DNA of 64,000 nt from positions 204,449,949-204,513,948 of the forward strand of contig NC_081409.1 of the NCBI RefSeq assembly GCF_030272615.1. The letters run 5' to 3'. This document shows, one piece after another, positions 1-11,110 of this stretch. Positions within the stretch are counted from its first letter, which is position 1. Each line of letters opens with the position of its first letter. The notes under the pieces are model-generated. The model worked only from the letters and a program-made list of their open reading frames with translations. It had not been told where the DNA came from and searched no databases. Source of the DNA: Cryptomeria japonica (Eukaryota > Streptophyta > Pinopsida > Cupressales > Cupressaceae). The translations under genes were made by a program, and so were the position numbers.

Positions 1-608
1 GTGTCCAATCATCTTCTGAGACAAAGTTCATCAACTTAATGTCGGTCATCTTTATCCATCAAGTAATTATATGCATATCTTGACAGGATCTAGTTGTAAC
101 TAGATATCAATTAAAGGTTTGCACATGTCCAATTGCCACAGAGCGCATATCGACACAGACCAATATTGACGGTAGAGAGCCACGTCTCGGTGGCAAGAAG
201 AATCCTTAATTGGTGAACCAAATCAATCAGTTGATCAATCCACCGAGAACCATGACCATTAGGTTAAGTAAAAAATATAGAGGCCTAATTGGGGAGGCAA
301 TACAACCAGTTTGCGCCACAACCGATAGGTCAATCGGAGAAACATATCAACTGGAAGGAGAAATGGAGACCACAACTGGCAAGTAACTCAATCGGTAAGC
401 ACCACCACCGGTAAGATAATCAGGAATTCATATCAACCGGTAGGTCAATAAGAGAAACATATTAGGCAGAAGGAGAAGATAATCAGTAGAGACCACAACT
501 GACAAACTCAATCGGAAAGCACCACCACCGGCAAGATAATCAGATCATATCAACTGGTGGAAGTTCATTTGGAATGAAAAAGCAGTCAAAAAGACCTAAT
601 CAGAGTGC
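1..608. other. Non-coding repetitive stretch, possible old LTR debris
   Basis: No ORF of note was seen. The sequence is rich in short motifs such as AACCGGTAGG and CACCACCACCGG, and it contains a two-copy tandem repeat that is listed separately. It abuts the 3' end of the LINE fragment that starts at 609. It could be degraded LTR sequence, because similar ACCGG/ACCGAG words occur in the copia LTRs further right, but no boundaries can be drawn. Confidence 0.3.
329..558. repeat. Two-copy tandem repeat, 115-bp period
   Basis: The words GTCAAT, GAGAAACATAT, GAAGGAGAA, GAGACCACAACTG, CTCAATCGG and AGCACCACCACCGG recur in the same order. Copies begin at about 329 and 444. The copies differ by scattered substitutions and small indels. 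Confidence 0.75.
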
Positions 609-2045
609 CTAGGGGGGGTCACCATCGGTAATCGCCATTTTAGAGAGTCTGTTAGCCTCTCCACTACCTTTCCTATAGATATTGCTAATACAAAATTTAT
701 CAAAGGTGGCTAGCAACACTAGAGCCGGTTGAAGCCACTGGTTAAGGCACCAATTAGGGGTGTTGTTACAGTGGACAACATTAACCAAATTTAGTGAGTA
801 TCCCTCTAGATGAATTCTCTGCACCCCAAGCTCCATCCCTAGTTGCAGTCCTCTTAAAGCCGCTCTGAATTTAGCTTCGTTATTAGTAGAAACTCCAATC
901 TTTTCAGAGATTTCTTTTATACAAATACCATCGAAATTCCTCAATATACACCCAATACCACTTTGACCCAAGTTACTAGCAGAAGCACCATCAAAGTTAA
1001 CCTTGAACTACCCAGGCTCTGGCACTTCTCATTTAACACCCAATCTTGGATTGACTCGATCCACTGGGGATCCCTTGCCAAAAAGCAATGGAATAAGCAG
1101 ATTTGGAAGTGCCAGCTTAATCTTCCAATCCCAGTCTGTATATATTTTTTTATTTAATGATTTGGATTCAGCAGCCTCATTCAGGAGCTTAGACAAATGG
1201 TTCTCAATTTTCCCACATAGAGTCATTAAGCTCATCTCTTTACCCTGGAAAATTCTACGATTCTTTTCTTTCCAAATTTCCCACATCAGAAGAGATGGTA
1301 AAATATAAAGTAAATCAGCAAATATAGCATTTCCTTCTAGTTTAGACCATTCCAGAAACCACTCATCTAGCCCTGATGGGAAGGGGCCAAATATTCTCAA
1401 TTTTCTCATGAAATGCCACCAATAGTGACTGGAGAACTTGCAGTGGAGAAGTAGATGATTCACAGTCTCTTCTTGCTCTTGACATAAAATGCATCTACTA
1501 GGTCCATTGATGCCCATTGAATAGAGTCTTTCTTTAGTTAGTATCTTTTTTTGACAAGCTAGCCAAGCAAATGAACCTGCTTTGGGTAGGAGATGTCGAT
1601 GCCAAAAAAGATTAACAGGCCAATATTTTTTGTCTATAGCTGCTTCTTTCAATTTGTAACCAAAACATACCTTGTATTTACCATTAGAGGAACCGCACCA
1701 CCTAATATTGTCCTTTTCAAGGGAAGGGAAAATAACCCTCTTGCTGAGAATGTCGGCAAACAAGTCTTTCTAGTGCTGATCCAAGTCCAAGGGATCCAAG
1801 GAGTTACATTTCCACTTAGCAATGCCATTTTCTTGAATAGGGTAACCATAATCACAGATATTGTGACCTCAGAGGCGACATGTTTCTACCATAATAGGTT
1901 GCAGAGAAGGGTTGAGACATAAGATAGCTTCACCAGCCAAAGAATCAATCCAAAAGGAGGCATCCCTTCCATTCCTGACATCCCAGGTAACCTGATCACT
2001 TATGATTTCCCTGCTTTCCATAATAAAATTCCAGATGGCTGAACC
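609..2045 (-). pseudogene. LINE (non-LTR retrotransposon) 3' part: zinc-binding RT region plus RNase H, decayed
   Basis: Read on the minus strand, one frame runs from about 2045 to 609. It shows first the region downstream of a plant LINE reverse transcriptase (zf-RVT type), with a conserved CILCQEQEETVNHLLLHC block around 1490-1430 and WEIWKEKNRRIF around 1280. An RNase H domain follows, with NFDGAS near 995, NNEAKFRA near 870 and a C-terminal block near 640. The domain order and strand are those of a 5'-truncated LINE. The frame is broken by stops near 1880, 1766, 1026 and 975; the one before FKVNFDGAS sits where TGG is expected. The RNase H motif normally read as EGDS is EGYS here, so one catalytic aspartate is lost. 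No reverse transcriptase core is present. It is clearly non-functional. Confidence 0.85.
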
Positions 2046-3239
2046 TCTCGGGGGTTGTTTATAGTGAGAATCCTTTTTGGCTCCAGTGAGTCCAAATATT
2101 TTTGTTTTAGAGATAAAAATTGGAGAAAAAAATGGTGGATTAAAAAAAGAAAAACAATTTGTGGAACATGTGTCATTTTTCCCAATATGCAGTTGTAGAA
2201 AGAATGTTGAAACCTGATTATGTGTGCTTGCCTAGGTGGGAAGGACTTTCTGAATTTGTCTTTGTTACCTTTTGGAGGAGTGCTTATTTTTGTGGGGCAC
2301 AATTCTCTTCGTTCTTGCTCCTTACATTCTTGATAGGACTTTTGAGAGTATTGACATAGCTTTTTGTTTTTTCCTCTTATCCTTTTTCCAACCACATGAG
2401 AATATAGGGTGTTGTGGAAAAGAAAAGGGCTAAAAATAAGTAGCAAGACAAAATGCCACATCATTTAGATAAATTTTCTTTCCTTTTGTTTAAATATTTT
2501 AATTTCTTTTTTCCTCAAATTTTAGGTGCATGGATTATTATTAATACAAATAAAAAATAATTAAACATTCATGGACCACTAGTTTGACAAATAATTCTTA
2601 CATTCATGAACCACTAGTTTGACAAACAACTAGTAAATAAGTTGAGTAGTGCCACCTAAGGTAATGACGAGTACCTGCCTTTATGGTATTGTAATAAATT
2701 ATTATTGTAATTTTTAATTTTATTATAATTTTAAATTATTTTTATTTTAAAATTATATTTTTGTACTATAAATTATAACTCACTTTAATAAAATGATATT
2801 AATAATTATAATATTTTATAAATATTATAGTCAAAAAATATATTTTTCATATGAATATAATCCTAATTTAATTAAAAAATTTATATAACTATACTTTTAT
2901 AATAATACTAATCTTAAAATTAATTATTAATTATAATAAAATTAATCTTAAACTTAATTAATAATTAATTATTAATTTAAGATTATATATATTATTTTTA
3001 TTGATACTAAGTTGATTCAATATTAATAATAAAGTACTTACATACAATGTCACCAAATCATTAAAAAAGGATTAACCTAGTAATCGAAAGTCTGAGAAAT
3101 ACGACCCAACATCACCGCTACCATTAACTACAAACACCATGAACTACACATAGACACCCTACTGACCAACTACTCGAACCTAATATGTCTCAAACAAACA
3201 AAATTACTGGTCCTAACTTACATAGATAAAAAATAACAC
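2046..3239. other. AT-rich intergenic stretch
   Basis: No supportable gene was found. From about 2690 to 3010 it is almost pure A+T. It contains a short tandem duplication at 2565-2634. Confidence 0.5.
2565..2634. repeat. Two-copy 35-bp tandem repeat
   Basis: ACATTCATGRACCACTAG followed by TTTGACAAA occurs at 2565 and again at 2600, with a few differences. Confidence 0.8.
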
Positions 3240-3972
3240 AACAAGCAAGCAAATCCTACTTGGATTTCACATTCTGGCCAGACACAAACCTCAACCCCTC
3301 TGGATATCTTGCTTTCATCATCTTGTTGCAGTCTTATTTCTTCTTTGCTTCACAAGCCATTTCTCTCTCAATTTCAGCCAAGTGAACATACACCATAAAA
3401 TCTTCCCATGCTTCCTAAGCGTCGTCGGTTTGTTTCATACGGTCTGCACTGTCCCTCCACAACAGAAAACATCGATATTCAAAATTTACATGATCCAACA
3501 TACCCTCCCCAAATGACCTTCTGAATACTTGCCCAAGAACTACCCTTCCAATTAGAGAAACCAATCCACAAAGTGAGTGGGCAGGAACATAGGCTTTCAT
3601 CACCCATTCAACCTCTGCTTTAGTCCCAAATGACAAACCCCAAGCCACCAACATTGACACAATATACATGTTGTTTATGTACTGAAATTCATAAACCAAA
3701 TACTCTCGGCCCAGAAGATGCTTAATGATTTCAAGAAAAGCCTCCTCATCACATAGGAAAATGCCACCCAACCACTTATTAGAGATGACTCCAATGAAAG
3801 CCAACTGCTTCTTGGTGGAATGGAGAGTGAAATTGGCCTCCATTTCCACCCAGAGTAGAAGAAAACAATTAACTCCACACCACTTCCTCATTGCAAATAG
3901 AAAAACCTTCACAATGCTGGCAAAAATATAGAAATTTCTAAATAAAATGAAGCCATGCCCTTTGCATGCCAT
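3240..3972 (-). CDS. Unrecognised ORF, possibly a decayed transposon-borne gene
   Basis: An open frame of 185 codons begins with ATG at 3972 and ends at a TAG at 3415. The same frame then continues with plausible protein (AWEDFMVYVHLAEIEREMAC) to about 3240, so the TAG may be a decayed CAG. The protein is rich in aromatic and hydrophobic residues, with a charged C-terminal part. I do not recognise a family, and no catalytic motif, signal peptide or zinc finger is evident. It lies on the same strand as the LINE RNase H fragments on either side and may be part of a transposon. It may also be chance coding. No promoter or intron could be argued. Confidence 0.3.
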
Positions 3973-4158
3973 AAATCATGCTACCCCTCTTGAAACCAAT
4001 CCCGAAAACCTTAGTCATAATGATAAATTAAGGTGACAAATCTAATTTAATAATGTTGGAGTAAGATCAACACAGAGAGAAAAGCAGAGGGATGAAATAA
4101 ATTTGCAGTACAACTTTCACGACAAAAAACAATCATGTCAAAATACTGATCAGGCCTT

Positions 4159-4670
4159 CTACGCCACATCAACACCCAAGTTGTCCCACCATCGGATCAT
4201 TTGGGAGTCCAAATTACATGTCACATTGGACAAGGTGTCATCCTCCCCATTACCCTCTCGTTGGATATGCGATATTTTGAGATCTTGAAAGGAAATTAAT
4301 TTTGAGAAAATAACTAATACAAACTTGTTAATACACTTGAACATTGGGAGGATCCACCCGAGATTGCATCCATAACAATTTTGGAGTCTCCTTTAAGATG
4401 GAGTTTAGAAATTTTAAGGTTGCAAGCTAACTCAATTGCCAACAACGCAGCTTAAACCTCAACCTCATTGTTCATCCCATTTTGCAACCTTTGAGCACCT
4501 TTAAACAAAATTTCCCCTTCATCATCTCGAGCCACACAGCCAACACCTGAAATACCCAAATTACCTCTTGATGTGCAATCAAAATTGATCTTCACCCATC
4601 CTTTCTCCGGTCTTACCCAAACAGTATCAGAGGCATCACAAATACTAGGATAATTTACCCTAGAGAGCCC
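4159..4670 (-). pseudogene. LINE RNase H domain fragment
   Basis: On the minus strand the translation WVRPEKGWVKINFDCTSRGN starts near 4625. It is followed by GISGVGCVARDDEGEIL, then NNEVEV, a stop, AALLAIELACNLKISKLHLKGDSK, then after a frameshift ISHIQREGNGEDDTLSNV. These are the conserved blocks of the plant LINE-type RNase H (RVT_3). The first Asp (NFD), Glu (NNE) and second Asp (KGDSK) are recognisable. The frame has one in-frame TAA and one frameshift near 4350. It is a different copy from the RNase H at 609-971. Only this domain is present. Confidence 0.8.
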
Positions 4671-4679
4671 ATTAACAGG

Positions 4680-7084
4680 CCAATTTAAGATTATATATTA
4701 TTTTAGTTATATATATGTAATCTTAATTATATTTGATCTTAATTAAATTATTAATAATTAAAATATTATATAATATCAACAATAAAGTGAAAATAGTTTT
4801 TTTTAATGACTAAACGAAAAATATTTAAATTTATGATTAAATGTATCAAATTATATTGTATGCATTAAAATGATTAAAAAGAAAACTATAATTTTCAAAA
4901 AGTATTAATAAAAAATAGAATGATTTAAAAAAAAATTATACAAAATTATAATTATATAAGATACATACTTAGATTTATTTTTTTAAATAAAAATATTTGA
5001 TGTGTAATAAAAACATAGTTTAATTATTTATTTAAATGGTGTGAATCAAATTCCTATATCATAGTTAATCAATTTTATTGCATATATTTTAAAAATAAAA
5101 AAATAAAAATTTATATATGTTTATGTAGAAAAAACACTTTATTTAAAAAACTTATAAAATCTACTTTTCTTATAAATTTATTCTTATAACACCAATTTTT
5201 TTCACCCAAATCATATTATAGATAAATAATTTCTACTTTGAAACTATAAATCTCAATTTTATAAAAGTCAAATTTATTTTAAAAACAAAATAATAGTGAA
5301 TGCTTCACAAGTACTTATAAGACATGACCTTATTGTTTTTAAGTAAATGCTTCGACAAGTACTAATAAGGCATGGCCTTATTGTTTTTTTGATGACACAA
5401 CTTCAAATGATCTTATAAGTTTGAGAATGGGTTTTACAATATCTGTCCACATGCTTCATAGGAAAATATATAAAATAATTAAATTTAAATAATGTTCCTG
5501 AGAAGCTTTCCATGTTTTATTGAAGTCTAAGGGAAGTCCTATAAAAGTGTTTGTTTGTTTTTTTTCAAGCTCCCTCTTCTTTCCCTGTACCCAGAGGCTG
5601 AAAATGTTAAAAGAAGCTGGCGAGGTGTAATTGAAAATGATTCTTTTTCCTGGTATTCAATATGAATCTTGGAGGAATGAATTGAAAAAAAGTAAGGCAG
5701 CATAATGTTGGACTGGTGACACCTTTTGTTTTTGGGAAAAAAGAGAAAGCTATTATTAGAAAATAATTTTTTTACAGTGGCCGAAGATCCATGCAGCAAA
5801 ATGTAAGGAGCCAAGGGATGGTAGTGTAGAATATGTATCAGTGGAACATTAGAACTGTGAAACGCACCAAAAGAGTTACGAGAAGGAATTATTGACTAGA
5901 AGCAAAAATGCCCTTCATTAGTAAATCACTTTTTGGAGGAGGCAGGAAAATAACAGAAAACACTGCACTGACTGAGTCACTCGCCCCTCCAGTGGAGCTC
6001 TGAAAACGAATAACAGGGTTCTCAGATTTGGTTCTTTCAGGATAGGAAGCAGCTCCATTGATGATGTCGTTTTTGAAATAGCTGTGACAGGGACATGTTT
6101 CTACAGAGGAGGGTTCCTGTCCCCACCTGTACTAGCGGCATCAACAAAATTTCAGGTGGGACAGCATGACTTTTATTGGCCTTGATATTTTATTGCATTA
6201 CCTTAGTGAGCCATTTACTTTTTTTCTACATGATGAGTATTTGCTCAATGGCCTCTGTATTGCTTAGAGAAAATTGAAACTACGGTTCAGAACCATTTTT
6301 TGATTCAGTATTTATACCTGTAGGGCTTCCATGTATTATTGCTGCTGCTGAATGCAGCAGCCATGATAACACAGGGCTTTTCCATGAATAGGATATCAAT
6401 GATTTTTTCATCCAACACATGAATCACACTTTGCAAAGCCAGTAATGTTTTCAAGAAGAATTTTAATTCAGGTAGAAGTAGTAAAAAAGCTTTTGGATTT
6501 TTTTTCATCAATGTTTTCGATTATTTTTCATGATCTAGCTTTTTATGATCCAACTTTATTTCCACATCTTAATGATAGATCATAGAATGAAGTCCAAAAT
6601 ATTCATGAATATAAAACAAAAAATTTCTTAGAATCTTTTTTCACTCATTCTCATGAACGGTGAACCATGAAAATCTTTAGAAAGCAGTCTTTAGGAGTGG
6701 AAAGGATTTTTTTAATTATATCTTATTTTTGCCTATGGGATTGATATCGTTGATTGCGCCCTTTCAAAACAATCACAAAGACCTCTTTTCTCAGAGTCAC
6801 CATTTTTCAAGCTCGGCTACCTCGCGAAGGATGTTTGAAGGCACAAAGGTTTCTCATCACATCATTGACACTCATATTTTAGTGAAATGCTCAAGTATGC
6901 ATTGTTTTTAAGACTCCACCAGAAAAGATTGATTCATTGATTCATATGGGTCAAGGTTTTAGAGTCGGACACAAATATATAATAAATGTGATTTAGATAA
7001 TAATCAGTAACTATGCTATGCATTAGTTTTTTTTGTTGTTGGAATCAATGTTCCTTGATCTTTCTTGGTTATGAATTGAAAAGT
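4680..7084. other. Intergenic region without a supportable gene
   Basis: 4680-5500 is strongly AT-rich. 5530-6900 is of more balanced composition, with short open frames that look like chance. Nothing recognisable was seen, and no splice-compatible exon series could be assembled. Confidence 0.4.
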
Positions 7085-7570
7085 ATTAGGGAAAGAGTAG
7101 CATTTATCACCCATGTTTCAATTATTGTTCACTCCTTTCTCATCCAACCTTCTAATTTCTAAATTTAAAGAAACCAAAAAAATGATAACTAAAAGCTCAT
7201 TAATAAATTTTACATGTACCAATAGCCTCCCACTATGCCCCCAATAGTTAGACTTTTTAGACTTTAATTGGAGCTGGGCAACTTTATTGGTACCCATAGT
7301 GCATGACTATTGGAGCATTTGTTCATAAGTATTGGCCATTTTTGAGGTGGTTGTAGTGCACTGTTATTGAGCATTCTTTAAGTAGGTATTAGGCAACACT
7401 TTGAAATGATCACTTTTTGACCCTTGCACATATGATGGATCTCACAGCGTGCATCCTTACAAACCAGAAGCTAAAACAATAGCTATAAGCGATTAAGTTG
7501 CATACAAAGATAGCCAAAAAAATTTCGTTCAAATTCAATTACCATTTAGGATCTGTGGGTGTGCATCCCG
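7085..7570 (+). repeat. Dispersed repeat of about 480 bp, copy 1
   Basis: The segment from AGGGAAAGAG near 7088 through CCATGTTTCAAT, TTTACATGTACCAATAG, TGCATGACTATTGG and ACTTTGAAAT to TTTAGGATCTGTGGGTG near 7562 recurs in the same orientation at about 24375-24870. The two copies are diverged but collinear over the full length. Neither copy codes for a recognisable protein. Confidence 0.75.
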
Positions 7571-7659
7571 AAGTGCCGCAGTCCTCTATGGCATCAGGTC
7601 AGGGCCCCTCTTGGGAGGTTCCCTTCCCTTCAGCCATCAGAGCAGGTCGTCCTCCACCA

Positions 7660-7757
7660 AATAAAACAAATAATTCTAATTTATAATAGGATAGGGAAGG
7701 ACAAGGGAACAAATAATTCTAATTCTCATTAATGATAGGATAGGGAAGGACAAGGGT
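7660..7757. repeat. Two-copy 49-bp tandem repeat
   Basis: ATAGGATAGGGAAGGACAAG at 7686 is repeated at 7735, with AAATAATTCTAATT also repeated upstream of each copy. Confidence 0.75.
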
Positions 7758-7931
7758 ATAATGATCCCAATGTTAGGTCAAATTTGTAACATTTGTACTT
7801 TGTAACTTGCAATTAATCCATTTGTGAATCAATTTTTATTAAATATGGATACTAAGCATATTTATGCTTTGAGAATATTGTAAATTAATGACATTAGATT
7901 TTCACAATCCATTATGTTGATGATTTGTTGC

Positions 7932-8165
7932 TCCTGGATTCAATCGTGTGATTTTTTTGCATCAACATTTCAGATCACTCTAATCTATCATCAAGATGAA
8001 AGAGTGTATAAGGAGAAGGACATTTTTAATTTATGTGCCCTGTTATGTTGATCGCTTTTTTTTTCCTTCTACTTATGCACTCTTTCATCCTATAATAGAT
8101 CACGGAGTGTGATGTAGAATGTTGATGCAAAAAACTCTCATACAATTGAATCCAGAAAAACAGAT
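7932..8165. repeat. Inverted repeat (foldback), candidate MITE
   Basis: The left arm at about 7935-8015 carries CTGGATTCAATCGTGTGATT, GCATCAACATTTC, GATCAC, ATCAAGATGAAAGAGTGTAT. Its reverse complement appears, diverged, at about 8070-8162. The arms are about 80-90 bp with a loop of about 55 bp. Related single arms occur near 20965-21030, 23215-23275 and 57450-57545. Confidence 0.65.
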
Positions 8166-8169
8166 AGTC

Positions 8170-9784
8170 AATATTGTAAATATCCAATATTACAATATGA
8201 AAGTCCCTTTTATATAACATGGGTCCATGTTCAGGTCATATACATGATTGTTATGCCCACTTAATTCATTTTTGAATTTATTATTACTTTGGTAATGCTT
8301 AAATGATGTACCAGCAAATTGGTTATAAATATAGTAAAAGCACTGTTACAAAATGTGGCTGGATCTGGTTCAAATTCAGCCAGATCTAGATTATTTGGAC
8401 CAGCTGGATTCATCTGATTCAGTCTGGCTTTTCAATTCTTGTAGAAATTTTATTAACTTTTTTGGCCTCCTGAATAAATTGAACTTTTCAAACCTGTTAA
8501 CCATGAATAGTAGCCATATAAATGTCAATAAGTGTTGGATGTAATGAAGAGGTCAGATTGTGAAGTTGTGGTCATAAGTGGTTGAAAATGTTCAGTCTGG
8601 AATTAAAAAGTAGTTATAAAACTATTTGTGCAACATGAGAAATTGCACAATAGACATGAAAATAAATGGAGAAGTGTTCTTTTCTTCTTTGAGGTCTATT
8701 GGCTTATGAAATTATGTCTTTTAGAAGCAATTTTATGTGTTTCTCATTCCTGTAGATTTAGAAATTTGTATCTCATTACATGCATTGTGGGGTTTTCTTG
8801 GTCAATGTGCTATGTATCGTAACTTGTGTTGGTAAGGTGATATTTTGCATATTCATGACAAGTCTGTCATTCTGGTTTAAAATCTGCATTGTAATTCAAT
8901 GTGGTAGACTGAATTCTTCATTAGATTAGTCTTAATTACAGGGACAACCACACATGCTCTTGCGATTTTTATCAATAGGTGTAGAGACATACCTTGAGGT
9001 CTATAAGACTTGTATCAAAAAGAATTCAGGTGGTATTTGAATCACGTTTATTCTATTGGTGTTAAGCAAGGGACTTTGGGGCCTCTTTTTTTCAATTATC
9101 TGGTCACTGGTGCATGCAACCATTTTCCACCTACATCTGTTGTGTGTTTTCCAAGAGAACAAAATCTTTTCACTCTTGACCATCTTCCTGGGTCTTTAAG
9201 AGTCGTTATCTACATTCATTTTGTGGGGTCACCCATTCCACCGTTTTTCCCTCTCTTTTCCACATTTTTACCCTTTTGTCCTTGTGTATTTTCTGCTCAA
9301 AAGTACCAAAGCCCAACATACTGTCACATGAGGGAAGCTACTCTCTCAAAGATGGAGAGGAATCACTTGTTTGGTGTGATTTCTGCTATTTGTTGCATGT
9401 TATTTCATAGTTAATATGGTGTGAGTCAACTCAGTCAGCAACAAAATTTAGCAACATGCATGTATGTATGTATGTATATGCTGTGTGCAGTGAAAATGGA
9501 ATGATAAAACTATTGATTCAACCACATAAACCCTAGTTCTACAATCAAGGATCCACCATACACCAATGAAGAACCTAAACTATGAAAATTACAACAAAAT
9601 AGAAGGATTATACCATTCACATGCTTGGTAGGGTTTGATCTCCATTGTTTCCTGTCTCTATTGATCTTGTTTTATATGATTGCCCTCAGATTTTTTGTGT
9701 GCACGAGAGCTCAACAAAGAACGGATTGTGGTTGTAAAGTCACTTGATCGCATGAAGATTGATTGATTGTTGATTAGCTACGTA
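8170..9784. other. Intergenic region without a supportable gene
   Basis: Short open frames occur, including one of 134 codons on the plus strand at 9010-9414. None shows a recognisable motif, and codon use looks random. A short TGTA repeat sits near 9460-9478. Confidence 0.4.
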
Positions 9785-10785
9785 ACCCGGGGATGCATCC
9801 CCAGCCTGAAAAACCCTTGTCTTGGTCTTGGGGACATTTCGGGGACTTAGGGACGGCCAGGGGACATTTCCCCCCATCCCCAAAATGTGGGAATTTGTTG
9901 GGGATGTCTCAGAAATGGGGGGGACGTTCGTACAACTCGGGGATAGAGGGGGATGGTTGGGACGTCCCCAATCCATCTCGGGGACGGTCGGACATCCCCC
10001 ACGGCTGGGGCTAGTTAAAAACATTAAAAAAATGTCATATTTTAAATTTATTTATTTTCCTAAAGTGGACCCCAAACTATTTGCCCTAAATCGTTCCAAT
10101 TATTAAAAATTTAAAAAGGCAACGATATTAAATTATTAATATAAGTCTTGACTATGCGATAATTCATAACATCATTGCCTTATATTAAATTTAATATAAT
10201 CTGAAGATCAAGACTGCAATAAATTATTAAAGGCAACCATAAATATTTATGTTTCATATCGGACCATATTTCATGTTTGACTATATGATATATTTAAAAC
10301 TTTAAAAGGGAACGATATAAATATTTCATCTCTCACCATATGATATGCATATATTTAAAAAGGTTCGGGATATGCCATACGGGCTGTAAAAACAATTATT
10401 TCTAGCGATAATTCTTTAAGCAGAGTGATCTGATTTTCAGCAAATCAAACAAGTGCTAGCATATTGACAATGAATTTTCAATTATGAATGCATATTGAGT
10501 ATTGACAATGAATTCTGAACACAAATGTGGTATTTCAAGATTCTATAATGTACATATAGCTACTTTATCCATGTTTTCATATGAATATAATGTATATATA
10601 CATGCTTTATCTATTTTTTATATGAAAATTTAAATTCCCTTATATATTTTAAATTTTCCCTATATTTTATATAGTCGTCCCCTTTGTCGTCCCCCCGCCG
10701 ATCCCAAAATGGCAAAATGTGTCATCTCAGAAACTCGTCTTGCCGTCCCTGCCATCCTTGTCCTGGAAACTTGGGGTATCATAGA
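9785..10785. mobile_element. Candidate non-autonomous DNA element with GGGGAC-rich ends
   Basis: Both ends are GC-rich in an AT-rich neighbourhood. The left end (9785-10015) has many GGGGAC/GGGGATG words. The right end (10675-10785), read on the minus strand, begins GATACCCCAAGTTTCC and has GGGACGGC and GGGGGGACGAC. The roughly 650 bp between them is AT-rich and non-coding. The inverted similarity of the ends is loose, and no target duplication was found, so this call is tentative. A simple GC-rich satellite-like patch is the alternative. Confidence 0.3.
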
Positions 10786-11110
10786 AATTAGTTAGATTGC
10801 AAGATTAGGGTTATGAAAGGATGAATAAATTCTCTTATACAGAGAACACCTTAGAAAATAAAAGGATAGGATTAGGAGGTGAAAGGATAATTGGTCGGCT
10901 AGGATTAAAGGGTAGGTAGGGAAAAGGATAAAATATTAGAAAGGTGGCTAGGATAAAATCAAGAGATAAATGACAAGTGTCATGGAGGGAAAAAGATATT
11001 GAATTAATTAAATAAATGAAGGTTTATTTAATTAATAGAGGAAGTGGGATCAATTAAATTAATTAATTAATTAATTTAGGGAAATGATCAATTAAATTAA
11101 ATAAATAACT

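Noticed and set aside
9010-9414. 134-codon frame on the plus strand
   Set aside because: No recognisable motif, low-complexity Phe/Pro-rich composition and no promoter or splice context.
9793-10106. Gly/Trp-rich open frames in the GGGGAC region
   Set aside because: They result from the GC-rich repeat, and both strands are open for the same reason.
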